Counted from the first letter of the stretch, positions 17,384 through 26,062 are shown. The stretch is 64,000 bases of DNA from an uncultured Acetatifactor sp. (GCA_910578215.1 CAJTPH010000023.1:3568-67567); one strand, 5' to 3'. A program made the numbers and translations. Notes: generated from the letters alone by a model not told the origin.

Positions 17384-19177
17384 TCATTCCTCAAAAAAAT
17401 CGATGAGCTCTGCAAACAGCTGCTCCATATCTTCGTCATTTCCCAGCAAAAATATAGGCAGCCCAAAACTTACGAATTTCTGTTTCTTTTCAAGAAACTC
17501 CTCATAGCTTAGCTTGTGCTTTTTATAGTTCATCCCTCTCCAATGCTCGTCAATATCCATCGGAAAGATTACCAACGCAATAACCTTCGTATTTTCACCT
17601 GATTGCAGATAGCTGATCGTCCGTCCTACATATTCCGGCTCATCATATGCGTTTACTACCAAGACAACCGCATCCGGATTCGTTCCCTGAAAAAAGGCGT
17701 TCTGTATAAAGGTATATCTGTTTAGATTCCCTGTATCATAAACAACGGTGTTCGCCTGGGAACCGACCAATATAATCTCCTTTCCCTTATCACACAATTC
17801 CTTTAATTGGCTGTTTAAGAGCAAAACCGTCTGCCATTCATCGATATGCGCAGAACGATTATACCCTATGGGAAAGACATAATCCATACCAAACATACCG
17901 GCTTGGGGTTCCGTGCCTATCTGACCCGTTTCATAGCCGGCTTCCATAAATTTTTTTCGCAGGATCAACTGTAAAGAGAATTTCCCCTGCTGAGATGACG
18001 TGCCAAAAACCCCTATAACCGGCTTGTTAATACGAAACAGCTTTCCAAATCTGTTCGGCGGCACATGTTCTTCTCTGACAACAGGAAAATATACCTTGTC
18101 ATTGCTGCGGAAAGCTTCATAATCGCTGAGCTCATCAAAAGAAATGATGTATTTGCTCTTTTCCAGCAGTCTTTTTATCAGTTTTATTCTGAAACCATCC
18201 TCATAAAATGCTTCTAATTCTTCAAAATGCCCAAATACAAAAGCATCAAATGCTTCCATATCGATCTCACAAATATTTTCAATGGTTATTTCTTCAACCT
18301 CGTCATTTAAAACAGCTTTTGTTGTGCTTCCTACCCTTCCGGTATATTTGCAGTCATACACCTTTGATATTTTGTAGGGCATCATGTCGCTGAATCTTAT
18401 TAAGCTGTGCATCTCCTTGTTAAATGGGAAAAGGGCAATTCGCCCTCCTGCCGGCAGCTCCTTTTTTACACATTCACCTTTTTGAGAGCCATTTAAATAA
18501 CAGCATTTTTTTGCTCTTTTTTTCAGCGCAAGGAGAATCTGCTCAAAAGTACTTATGCCTTCCTTCATCAGCTGAATAATCTGCTTCGTCACATGGGCGC
18601 ATGCAAAGCTATTGCCTTGCATAAATACATATTCCGGTTCTGTCCAGGCTAATCTCTGCAAATTCCCCTTTGCCCCGATATTAATGCATTCATCTTCGTA
18701 ATACACAAATTCGTTTTTCCTGCTGCATTCGCTGTCGGTGACTACACCAATAACACAGTCAAAAGCAGCCGGATACGACATGGCGCCTTCGTTATCAAAT
18801 GCCGATACTATGATAACTCCCTTTTCATACAATTTCCTGCAAATCCCATAAAGCTCATCCTTAGCATCACCGGCCGTTATGCCAAGGCTCAGGTTTACGA
18901 TATCCGCATGGCAATGCCCGTCTATGTACTGCAATGCATGAATAAGCTGCGTTTCAGCCATGCCGTTTTCTATACCGTCCAGCCTGATATTAGTAATATT
19001 TATATCAGGCTCTCTTATAATGTCATAAACGGCAGTTCCATGCCCATATAAATCTTCAAAATCATCCTGTACTTCCGACTCGTGATTACCCTTTAACGAG
19101 AAGCCCGAAAGACGCTCCTCTTTAAACGCCTTATGCTTATGTCTGACTCCTGTATCTAAAATTATACAATTTATCAT
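17384..19177 (-). CDS. Subtilase (S8) fused to a P-loop peptide-maturation domain
   Basis: A 597-residue two-part protein. Residues 1-225 are a compact subtilisin-like protease with the full triad: D8 (ILDTG), H46 (GHGTAV) and S190 (GNSFACAH), plus the oxyanion N129. There is no signal peptide or propeptide, so it should act in the cytoplasm. Residues ~245-597 form a second domain starting with IALFPFNKE and containing a loop GTSSQQGKFS (392-401), like the DUF1611 P-loop. From memory this part resembles the 'TIGR04066 peptide maturation system' proteins of clostridial cassettes. The ribosome site is weak. Leader cleavage of the precursor is the likely role, not proven. Confidence 0.82.
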   Translation of the reverse strand: MINCIILDTGVRHKHKAFKEERLSGFSLKGNHESEVQDDFEDLYGHGTAVYDIIREPDINITNIRLDGIENGMAETQLIHALQYIDGHCHADIVNLSLGITAGDAKDELYGICRKLYEKGVIIVSAFDNEGAMSYPAAFDCVIGVVTDSECSRKNEFVYYEDECINIGAKGNLQRLAWTEPEYVFMQGNSFACAHVTKQIIQLMKEGISTFEQILLALKKRAKKCCYLNGSQKGECVKKELPAGGRIALFPFNKEMHSLIRFSDMMPYKISKVYDCKYTGRVGSTTKAVLNDEVEEITIENICEIDMEAFDAFVFGHFEELEAFYEDGFRIKLIKRLLEKSKYIISFDELSDYEAFRSNDKVYFPVVREEHVPPNRFGKLFRINKPVIGVFGTSSQQGKFSLQLILRKKFMEAGYETGQIGTEPQAGMFGMDYVFPIGYNRSAHIDEWQTVLLLNSQLKELCDKGKEIILVGSQANTVVYDTGNLNRYTFIQNAFFQGTNPDAVVLVVNAYDEPEYVGRTISYLQSGENTKVIALVIFPMDIDEHWRGMNYKKHKLSYEEFLEKKQKFVSFGLPIFLLGNDEDMEQLFAELIDFFEE

Positions 19178-19270
19178 TTCTGTTCGGTATATTTCAGCGC
19201 GCTATCGCCCCTTTTATACATTACCTCTCATTAATCTAAAACCGTCTGATTATAAAAACCATGGTGAAAA

Positions 19271-21046
19271 TTATTTCTTATAATGCTGCTGCTGCAAGAC
19301 ATACATATTATAAAAAACACCGTCAGGATACTTCATCAGCTCGTCAAAAGACCCATATTCCGCAACATGCCCGTCCTGCAGCACCAAAATTGCATCCGTA
19401 AATTTCGTTGATGCCAGCCGGTGTGAAATGAATATTGTCAATTTGTTTTCTGTCATTTCATGCATTGTGTGATACATGTTATATTCCGTTACCGGGTCCA
19501 GCGAGGCTGCAGGCTCATCAAAAATCGCTATTTTCGATTCTTTATACAGTACTCGTGCAAATTCCAGTCTCTGACTCTCTCCTCCGGAAAAATCAATGCC
19601 ATAATCATCAAATTCCTTTGAGATTACCGTATGCACACCTTCCTTCAGATGCTCTATTTTCTCTGTAAGACCGCTTTTCTGCAGCGAATCCAAAAGCTTT
19701 TTTTCATCACATGACGATTTCAGAGCCACGTTTTCTAATACGGAAAAGGCAAACAGCTGGAAATCCTGAAAGACAACTCCCAGCAGCTTCCGATAAGCGT
19801 CCTCATTTATCAGATCGATATTTACGCCATTCAATAGAATATTACCCTTTGAAGGCTTATAGAAACGGCAGATCAGCTTTACAATGGTGGTCTTTCCGGC
19901 CCCGTTTATTCCCACTATGGACAAGGATTGATTTGCCTTTATGGTAAAATTCACATCATCCAGAATCAGCCTGTCGCTGTCCGGATAGCAAAAAGACACA
20001 TGCTCAAAGCTGATGGTCATGTCTTTATTGTTCTCTATCTCATAAGCGGGCTTATCCGAACCGGTTTCCTTCGGAAATCTTTCCAACAGCGTCCTATACT
20101 GCCCCAGAAATTCCCCTTGCTTCAGTAATTCAGAAAAGCTGTCCACAATGGACGAAAGACACTGGGACAAGCGAATGATGCCTGTTAAATACATGGAATA
20201 ATCCCCGATGGGCATATGGTTCCATACTACCTGGTATGCCAGCACAAAATAAACGATACATTCCTGAAGAAGCGCGGACCCTTCCACCAAGGCCTTCCTT
20301 TTCTCCCGTGCGGCATTATATCTTTTCATCTCCCCTATATAGCCGCCGATATCATCCTCCATTTTCCCGACAAACCACTGCTGCAGACCGTTGATCCGTA
20401 TTTCCTTTCCATATTTCGCATTATTCATAACCGAGAGCATATAATTTACCCTGCGGTAGGCCGTATTAACGGGACCTCTCCATTTTTCCCATAAGTGCCT
20501 GATTCCGCGGTCTGCAAACATTCTTGTCAGCAGCACTATTATGAGCAAAAGCAAAAACAGCGGGTGTAAGGTAATCACAATTGCCACCAGGCCGCACAGC
20601 GTCACAAGCTTTTGGAAAAAATCAAAAATAGTGTTAAATAATTGGGAAATATCCACATTATTCTGCACTAACTGTATAAAATCTCTTGTATTTGCTGTCT
20701 CCACCTCATAATAAGGCATTCTTGTTATCAATTGGGCAATATCCTTCCGAACCAGACGATACATATTGTCCGACTGCCGCTCATCCAAGCGGTTAAACAG
20801 CTCCTTTAACAGATTACATAAAAGCGTAATCCCGCCGAAGGCTCCGACCAGCATTAAGACATAGCTTATATCGCTGCCCTTTTGTATTGCGGTTAAAATT
20901 TCCCGTACAAAAAACAGCGGAATAAATACCTGCACAATTGCCGTCAGCTTAAGCGGCGCCTTAATCCATACGGCTCTTTTGTCCAGTGCGTACACTCTTT
21001 TAATCATAAAAAATATATGATTGAAATATGAAAAATACTGTTTCAT
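19271..21046 (-). CDS. ABC exporter (fused membrane and ATPase domains), peptide cluster
   Basis: A half-transporter with a six-helix membrane domain (about 1-330) and an ATPase domain. Walker A is GINGAGKTT, the signature is FSGGESQR, and Walker B is AIFDEPAASLD. It has no C39 peptidase domain at its N-terminus, so leader removal must be done elsewhere, consistent with the subtilase gene next to it. The ATG at 21046 has a GGGGGG site 7 bases upstream; an in-frame ATG at 21061 lacks one. It follows the other exporter gene, and the two probably form a heterodimer exporting the mature peptide. Both ATPase halves look complete. Confidence 0.9.
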   Translation of the reverse strand: MKQYFSYFNHIFFMIKRVYALDKRAVWIKAPLKLTAIVQVFIPLFFVREILTAIQKGSDISYVLMLVGAFGGITLLCNLLKELFNRLDERQSDNMYRLVRKDIAQLITRMPYYEVETANTRDFIQLVQNNVDISQLFNTIFDFFQKLVTLCGLVAIVITLHPLFLLLLIIVLLTRMFADRGIRHLWEKWRGPVNTAYRRVNYMLSVMNNAKYGKEIRINGLQQWFVGKMEDDIGGYIGEMKRYNAAREKRKALVEGSALLQECIVYFVLAYQVVWNHMPIGDYSMYLTGIIRLSQCLSSIVDSFSELLKQGEFLGQYRTLLERFPKETGSDKPAYEIENNKDMTISFEHVSFCYPDSDRLILDDVNFTIKANQSLSIVGINGAGKTTIVKLICRFYKPSKGNILLNGVNIDLINEDAYRKLLGVVFQDFQLFAFSVLENVALKSSCDEKKLLDSLQKSGLTEKIEHLKEGVHTVISKEFDDYGIDFSGGESQRLEFARVLYKESKIAIFDEPAASLDPVTEYNMYHTMHEMTENKLTIFISHRLASTKFTDAILVLQDGHVAEYGSFDELMKYPDGVFYNMYVLQQQHYKK

Positions 21047-21061
21047 AAACACCCCCCGCAC

Positions 21062-21082
21062 ATCGCAGGCATTGCCTGCGAT
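21062..21082 (-). other. Hairpin between the two exporter genes
   Basis: ATCGCAGGC-ATT-GCCTGCGAT, a 9-bp perfect stem with a 3-base loop, lies just upstream of the second exporter's ribosome site. No T-run follows, so mRNA processing or stability is more likely than termination. Confidence 0.5.
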
Positions 21083-21162
21083 ACTGCATCAATAAGCAGT
21101 TTGAAAGTTCCCTTCAATCCTGCCGCCCAGCGGCTGCTTCTGCCTGAAATCTCAGCTTTATA

Positions 21163-22923
21163 CTAGGCATACAGTTCCGTCTGTAAATGAAACATCTCAT
21201 AGTACCTGCCCTTCGCGTCCATCAGCATTTCATGCGCCCCTGTTTCTATGATTTCTCCATCTTCAAATACAATAATTCTGTCACAGAATTTTGCAGACGC
21301 CAGACGGTGTGAAATAAAAATTGCCGTTCTGTTACCTATGATATTGTTAAACTCTGCATACAGCTTCAGCTCGGCGAGCGGGTCCATGGACGCGGTGGGC
21401 TCGTCCATAATAATTAACGGGCTATCCTTATAGCAGGCCCTTGCCAGGGCGATTTTCTGTTTTTCTCCACCGGAAAAATCCACGCCTTTCCTGGAAAATT
21501 GTTTGCCCACAGGCGTATGGATTCCATCGGGGAGATTTTCAACCTTCTCTTTTAGCCCCGACTTCTCTATAACTTCCCAAAGCTTACCTTCGTTTTCTTC
21601 TTTATTCAGCTTGATATTCTCCTTTATATCAAAGGCGAACAAAATATAGTCCTGAAACACTGCCGCAATAAGCTCCGCATACCGCTTTCTGTTAAAGGTC
21701 TGGATATCTATACCATTAAGCAGAATTTCTCCGTCAGTAGGCACATAAATACCGCACAACAGCTTGATAAGGGTTGTTTTCCCCGCGCCGTTTTTCCCCA
21801 CAATCGCTATTTTTTCCCCCGGCCCAATTTTTAAATTAACATCCTTAAGCACCGTCTTTTCCGTATTGGGATAGCGGAAGCTTACGTCACGGAATTCAAA
21901 GGTGTACGGAGCTTCCGGAATATCCGATGTTTCTTTTATCATTTTTCTTTTGTCGTTTTGCATCATATCAATCAAGGTATGATATTTTTCCACAAAGGAC
22001 AGGGTCAGCTTAAAGTCCATAATACATGACATCAGCTGGGAAATTGCCTTTGTAAAGGAACTGATCATTGCCGTATACATTGTAAAGCTTCCTACCGTGA
22101 TCTCTCCCTGCAAGGCTTTATAACTGCCGTAGCCATACAGCGCTAATAGCTCTGCCGCCCCTGCACAGCTCTCCAAACTATTTGCGAAAAAAATCCTTTT
22201 ATTATAAGCGGTGTTTAGTTCATACCGCTCCTTTAAATTATTTTTATATTTTTCTTCCATCAGGCTGTCCGCCTGATTTGTCCGCATCTCCTTCGCATAC
22301 TCAAAGCCCGCCGTCACATTATCAATATAATTGAAGAAACGAGTATTTTTCTTAAACCCCTGAATGGTATCGTTTTCAATGCCATTCTTCCTATAATTGA
22401 CAAAAAGCCTGACAGCCATAGTGAGAACGATCACCGCCAGCAGGACAGGGCTTAACATTATAATCACCGCAGAATATAAGGCAATCTGGAAACAGGCCGA
22501 AATGACACTTACGCCAAAATTGATTACCGTGTTCCCGCGCACTCTGCCCATAACCGTCTCTAATAAATTTCTTACCTCTGCAGTTTCAAACTTCTCGTAA
22601 TCCATTTCCAGATACAGACTGCTGTAATGCTTGACCGTATCTATATCCGCTTGATTAATATTGGAGGTTCTATATGTACGGGTTGAAATATCAATAATTT
22701 TGCACACGATAACGCTCGCCATAAAAATAACTATTTTTGTAAGCACAATATCCCATGACAGCCCTTCAACCATTGCATCTATTATATATTTAGGCAGAAA
22801 AATATAAATACATGTGGTCAAAATCTGCAGCAGCTCATCCAAGCATTTGCTGGTAAGGTAATATGGGCATATCTGTTTTGATAAAGCCGCCAAAAACCGA
22901 ATATCCTTCCAGACCCGTTTCAT
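21163..22923 (-). CDS. ABC exporter (fused membrane and ATPase domains), peptide cluster
   Basis: A second half-transporter of the same layout. Walker A is GKNGAGKTT, the signature is FSGGEKQK, and Walker B is IIMDEPTASMD. The ATG at 22923 is preceded by GGGAGAG; an in-frame TTG at 22947 is less likely. No peptidase domain is present. It lies between the transglutaminase-like gene and the partner exporter at 19271-21046, all reading the same way. Export of the cluster's peptide, or immunity, is inferred from context. Confidence 0.9.
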   Translation of the reverse strand: MKRVWKDIRFLAALSKQICPYYLTSKCLDELLQILTTCIYIFLPKYIIDAMVEGLSWDIVLTKIVIFMASVIVCKIIDISTRTYRTSNINQADIDTVKHYSSLYLEMDYEKFETAEVRNLLETVMGRVRGNTVINFGVSVISACFQIALYSAVIIMLSPVLLAVIVLTMAVRLFVNYRKNGIENDTIQGFKKNTRFFNYIDNVTAGFEYAKEMRTNQADSLMEEKYKNNLKERYELNTAYNKRIFFANSLESCAGAAELLALYGYGSYKALQGEITVGSFTMYTAMISSFTKAISQLMSCIMDFKLTLSFVEKYHTLIDMMQNDKRKMIKETSDIPEAPYTFEFRDVSFRYPNTEKTVLKDVNLKIGPGEKIAIVGKNGAGKTTLIKLLCGIYVPTDGEILLNGIDIQTFNRKRYAELIAAVFQDYILFAFDIKENIKLNKEENEGKLWEVIEKSGLKEKVENLPDGIHTPVGKQFSRKGVDFSGGEKQKIALARACYKDSPLIIMDEPTASMDPLAELKLYAEFNNIIGNRTAIFISHRLASAKFCDRIIVFEDGEIIETGAHEMLMDAKGRYYEMFHLQTELYA

Positions 22924-22998
22924 CTTCTTTTCTCTCCCTGAAAGCAAAGTAGATCCTGCTTTTCCCTCATTTTAATTTTATATATATTTTCCACACGC

Positions 22999-23724
22999 CT
23001 AACAATACAGATAAGCTATATTATGTGAGCTTATCCAATTTCTTTCGTATTTTGCAGCGGTATTCAGCGGATGTATAAGGATAGCGGTATCCTCCAGGGG
23101 ATAAGACAATCCCTGTTCCCCGTGCGTCAAAAACTGAAAGGAATTCTTCTTCATATAGATATTATATTCCTCCACATATGCCGGCGTACGTCTAATATGC
23201 TTATTGCGATGAGGATATACGCAATTACCGCTTCTGATTGTGCTTCTCAGAGTCATCAAATCCACAGGATTTCCTTCCTCATCGCATATGATGGAATTAC
23301 ATGCGGGATCAACCGTTATCCACTGCGCTCTTTCTTCATCATATACATGATTTAACGCATGGCATTCCGTATCCAATGGGTCCTCCGATAAGCACCACAC
23401 TGCCTTGCTCTTAAAATCTAATGCAAGCAGAATATCATTTAACATAATGGCATAGCAGGCGCAATTAGGGGAATATCCCGCCTTACATTTCTCAAAAATT
23501 TCAAAACCGTTGTGATTTTGAAAATCCTCGTAAAACGGTTTTCCCGGTGTAAATTGATTATACAGCCAGTATACAATGTGGTATAAGTTTATTTTCTTGC
23601 CCTCATGCATATACACAAGCCTGTACTTCTGACAAAATGCATCAAACTCTTTTTCGGTTATATAATGATATACACACGGATCGATATCACTGAAGTCCCT
23701 GATAAAATCTGCGTTCTGTGCCAT
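22999..23724 (-). CDS. Transglutaminase-like protein
   Basis: A 241-residue protein with a transglutaminase-like (papain-fold) core: C88 in the NCACYA pattern at the start of a helix (the family's C-x3-A), H126 in ALNHVYDEE and D139 in WITVDP. These give a complete Cys-His-Asp triad in the usual order. Such folds act as proteases, amidases or acyl-transferring enzymes. It follows the precursor peptide gene and a strong hairpin, with GGGAGAG 6 bases before the ATG. It could be a second maturase or leader peptidase of the cluster; the sequence does not decide which. Confidence 0.75.
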   Translation of the reverse strand: MAQNADFIRDFSDIDPCVYHYITEKEFDAFCQKYRLVYMHEGKKINLYHIVYWLYNQFTPGKPFYEDFQNHNGFEIFEKCKAGYSPNCACYAIMLNDILLALDFKSKAVWCLSEDPLDTECHALNHVYDEERAQWITVDPACNSIICDEEGNPVDLMTLRSTIRSGNCVYPHRNKHIRRTPAYVEEYNIYMKKNSFQFLTHGEQGLSYPLEDTAILIHPLNTAAKYERNWISSHNIAYLYC

Positions 23725-23760
23725 TACATCTCTCCCTGTTCCAGAAACATTTTATTATCA

Positions 23761-23787
23761 AGCAGAACACCTTTAGGGTGTTCTGCT
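23761..23787 (-). other. Strong hairpin after the precursor gene
   Basis: An 11-bp perfect stem (AGCAGAACACC/GGTGTTCTGCT) with a 5-base loop, between the precursor stop and the next gene. It is followed by TTGATAATAAAAT rather than a solid T-run, so partial termination or 3'-end protection is likely. This would raise the ratio of precursor to enzyme mRNA. Confidence 0.65.
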
Positions 23788-23848
23788 CATGATTTATGAC
23801 GATTTAAAAATATATCTAACCTCTAAAATTCCACCCTAGAATCTAATA

Positions 23849-23971
23849 TTACTTACCCTTGGACTGCGTTTGGCAGCCGAAGCAGTTTGTGTTGCTCCCG
23901 CCCTCTTTTGTGTCGTATAAAAACACCTTCTTTATCATTTTTTGGCCGGGCTTTACTAATTTTTTCTTCAT
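23849..23971 (-). CDS. Candidate precursor peptide, 40 residues, CFGC core
   Basis: This gene is too short for routine ORF calling. It encodes 40 residues: a Lys-rich leader starting MKKKLVKPGQKMIKK, a middle VFLYDTKEGGS, and a tail NTNCFGCQTQSKGK with the only two cysteines spaced C-x2-C. AGGAGG lies 7 bases before the ATG at 23971; another ATG two codons upstream is too close to the site. It sits between the acyl-carrier-like gene and a strong hairpin, the classic place for a RiPP precursor beside a radical SAM/SPASM enzyme. The KPxxK leader recalls, from memory, Cys-rich clostridial Clo7bot peptides, but it has fewer Cys. The modification is unknown. Confidence 0.75.
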   Translation of the reverse strand: MKKKLVKPGQKMIKKVFLYDTKEGGSNTNCFGCQTQSKGK

Positions 23972-24097
23972 TTCCATTCCTCCTTCATTTCAACCACAGA
24001 GTCAGCCTTACTTGTCACAAAATCAACAGCCCAGCTGCAAGCAACGGAGTATGTGCCCCTCGCGGCGGTCAACTAAGCTGCAATAAAATTAATATAT

Positions 24098-24334
24098 TCA
24101 TAAATCGTCCACTAAATCCTTAAGCCGCTCTGCCAGATTCATCGTATTCCCCAAATTTTGAATGGACAAAAACGCATCCGGCAGCTCTATATCCAATATT
24201 TCTTCAATACCTATGACTATATTAATAAAAGTAATAGAATCCGGAATATAGTCAATTAACGGCGCCTGATAGTCATCCACCAATAAGCCGTTCTCCACAA
24301 AAACCGTATTTATTTTTTCCAGAATATTATTCAT
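24098..24334 (-). CDS. Acyl-carrier-like protein of the peptide cluster
   Basis: A 78-residue acidic helical protein with the carrier-protein layout. Helix 1 spans about 1-12, and a loop ending PDSITF presents S33 after D32 as the probable phosphopantetheine site, at the start of helix 2 (INIVIGIEEIL). Clostridial radical-SAM peptide cassettes carry a small 'peptide maturation system acyl carrier-related protein' (TIGR04069, from memory), and this matches in size and place. It lies 15 bases downstream of the radical SAM gene, with AAGGAGA before the ATG. No adenylation or phosphopantetheinyl transferase gene is in the window, so loading must come from outside or not occur. Confidence 0.8.
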   Translation of the reverse strand: MNNILEKINTVFVENGLLVDDYQAPLIDYIPDSITFINIVIGIEEILDIELPDAFLSIQNLGNTMNLAERLKDLVDDL

Positions 24335-24349
24335 ATACTGTCTGTCTCC

Positions 24350-25744
24350 TTATAGCTCTATTTCGTCAATATAGTGATATTTGGCGTTGCACTTATCCAA
24401 TAATGACAATATTTCCCCGCATGCATATTTTGCTATGTAACAGTTCTTGGATTGTGTTTGATTTAATACCTGACCCGACACGCAATAGGACTTTAAACAT
24501 TGGCCCATTAAATAGCATTTTTCACACTCCGAATCCTCCAGGTATTGAGTGCTCCACATACCGGTTTTTCCATAATCCAGTTCCATTTCCCCTGTAGTCA
24601 ATAATTGACCCACAAGATTGTTTCCGCCTGTGTCCGCACATGTACACTTATTAATGCTCCCATCCGGATTAATGACAAAATGATTTATCCTGGAAGCATA
24701 GCATATGGAAGACTGCGTTAAATCAGAATAATGCATTAGATAATTAAGATCATATTTTGATTCTGTAAGTTTATTAAATATGTCAGCAAACCCCTGCTTT
24801 TCGTCTAATAAATGATCCCTGAATCCGTCGATGCTGTCCCCGCCCCAATCGAAAACAGGGCGGAAAAAGAAGCCGAACCGCGAGTCGTCTCCAAAACGGC
24901 TGCTCATGTCGGCAACATAATCCTCCAGGCGCACAAACAGCTCCTTTGAAACATTTGTGCGTATGTTGACAATAAAATCCTTCGTCCTGGCAATCGTCTT
25001 GATATCCTCTAAATTCCGTATAATTCTTTCATAGGAGCCTTTTCCGTCCGCTAGATATCTTTGCTTATCATGCATATCCTTCAAGCCGTCAACCGTGATA
25101 AAATATCTGCGCACCCCGCTTGACAGCAGCTTTTCAAATAATCCCTTTGACAGCAGATAACCATTGCTTGTTATGGAGCTTTTAAAGGTTTTGTAACGCA
25201 TGGCGCATATCTTCTTTATCTCATTGTTCATATAAAGAATGGATTCCGAGCACAACAGCGGCTCTCCCCCAAACCAGGATATCTGCACTCCCGTGTAACG
25301 GGATATGTTCTTTTTTATAAATTTGATAATGGCATCCTGCAGCTCCCTGCCAAGTATCATTCCCTTCTCATGATCCTGATAGCAATAAGGGCATCTGCAG
25401 TTACATCTAAAGGTCGGCACGATGGTCAATCCCAAATCTGAATCGCCTATCTCTTTTAAATATTGCGCATGCGCCGCATAACCCTCATGATAATCCTGTT
25501 TTACCAGAAACCCGTCCTTTACCAGCCTGTATTCCTTTAAAGCGCTGTTTATCTCCACTCCCTCTGTGCCTTTTAAAATTTTCTCGGCCTTTTGTTTAAA
25601 TCGAAGCGGTATCTCTATAATTTTTCGCGACAGGGAATTATAGACCAGCCAGCCGCCGTCTTTTGCTTCCTGAATATAGTTGTATCTTGAAGCGACGTAC
25701 TTCTCATTTTTTTCCGTCTGCAGCTCATCGTGCGTAGAACTCAT
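24350..25744 (-). CDS. Radical SAM/SPASM peptide maturase, CcpM-like
   Basis: A 464-residue enzyme. The N-terminal ~100 residues look like a peptide-recognition (PqqD-like) region. The radical SAM cluster motif is C114-x3-C118-x2-C121. The C-terminal SPASM part has many cysteines for auxiliary Fe-S clusters (CYAS, NKCTCADTG, CEKC, GQCLKSYC, KNC). SPASM enzymes of this layout crosslink Cys or other side chains in ribosomal peptides, for example as thioethers. It most resembles the 'Cys-rich peptide radical SAM maturase CcpM' group, from memory. It is the first gene of the cluster, downstream of a strong promoter and a leader hairpin. The CFGC peptide two genes on is the probable substrate. Confidence 0.9.
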   Translation of the reverse strand: MSSTHDELQTEKNEKYVASRYNYIQEAKDGGWLVYNSLSRKIIEIPLRFKQKAEKILKGTEGVEINSALKEYRLVKDGFLVKQDYHEGYAAHAQYLKEIGDSDLGLTIVPTFRCNCRCPYCYQDHEKGMILGRELQDAIIKFIKKNISRYTGVQISWFGGEPLLCSESILYMNNEIKKICAMRYKTFKSSITSNGYLLSKGLFEKLLSSGVRRYFITVDGLKDMHDKQRYLADGKGSYERIIRNLEDIKTIARTKDFIVNIRTNVSKELFVRLEDYVADMSSRFGDDSRFGFFFRPVFDWGGDSIDGFRDHLLDEKQGFADIFNKLTESKYDLNYLMHYSDLTQSSICYASRINHFVINPDGSINKCTCADTGGNNLVGQLLTTGEMELDYGKTGMWSTQYLEDSECEKCYLMGQCLKSYCVSGQVLNQTQSKNCYIAKYACGEILSLLDKCNAKYHYIDEIEL

Positions 25745-25755
25745 TTTCCCTGCCG

Positions 25756-25785
25756 TATGGTGTCAGTAGAAACAAAAACACCATA
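25756..25785 (-). promoter_or_regulatory. Leader hairpin before the radical SAM gene
   Basis: TATGGTGT (25756-25763) pairs perfectly with ACACCATA (25778-25785) across a 14-base loop. It ends about 11 bases before the start codon, next to the GGGA ribosome site, so it could tune translation of the first gene. Confidence 0.5.
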
Positions 25786-25829
25786 TCCCCTTCTCTTTAT
25801 ATTACATTACATAGATATCTTTAAGCCAC

Positions 25830-25858
25830 ACTATATCACATTATTTTAATACTGTCAA
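25830..25858 (-). promoter_or_regulatory. Strong promoter of the peptide cluster
   Basis: Minus-strand consensus TTGACA (25853-25858), 17-base spacer and TATAGT (25830-25835). It is in a very AT-rich gap of about 300 bases (25745-26052) that holds nothing else but the leader hairpin and the upstream operon's terminator. Confidence 0.85.
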
Positions 25859-26023
25859 CACTATTTAGTAATATAATATTGAGTTTTTAACCCCAAGATC
25901 TCGACAACAGCATTTTAAATATCAATATATTATATGAATATTTTATAAGAATATATTTTGAACAATTGATTTGTTATATAGATGGAACCGATATTTCCGG
26001 CTATCTCAGATTTCCGGCTATTT

Positions 26024-26062
26024 CAGACAAGTAAAGAGAAGGCGCTGCAAAATTACAGCGCC
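26024..26062 (-). terminator. Terminator of the ABC-2/two-component operon
   Basis: GGCGCTG (26041-26047) pairs with CAGCGCC (26056-26062), overlapping the last codons of the regulator gene. It is followed on the minus strand by T-rich TTCTCTTTACTTGTCT. It separates this operon from the peptide cluster promoter. Confidence 0.65.

Noticed and set aside
23977..24097. Second precursor peptide between the carrier gene and the CFGC peptide
   Set aside because: The minus-strand frames are broken by stops within about ten codons and lack ribosome sites.
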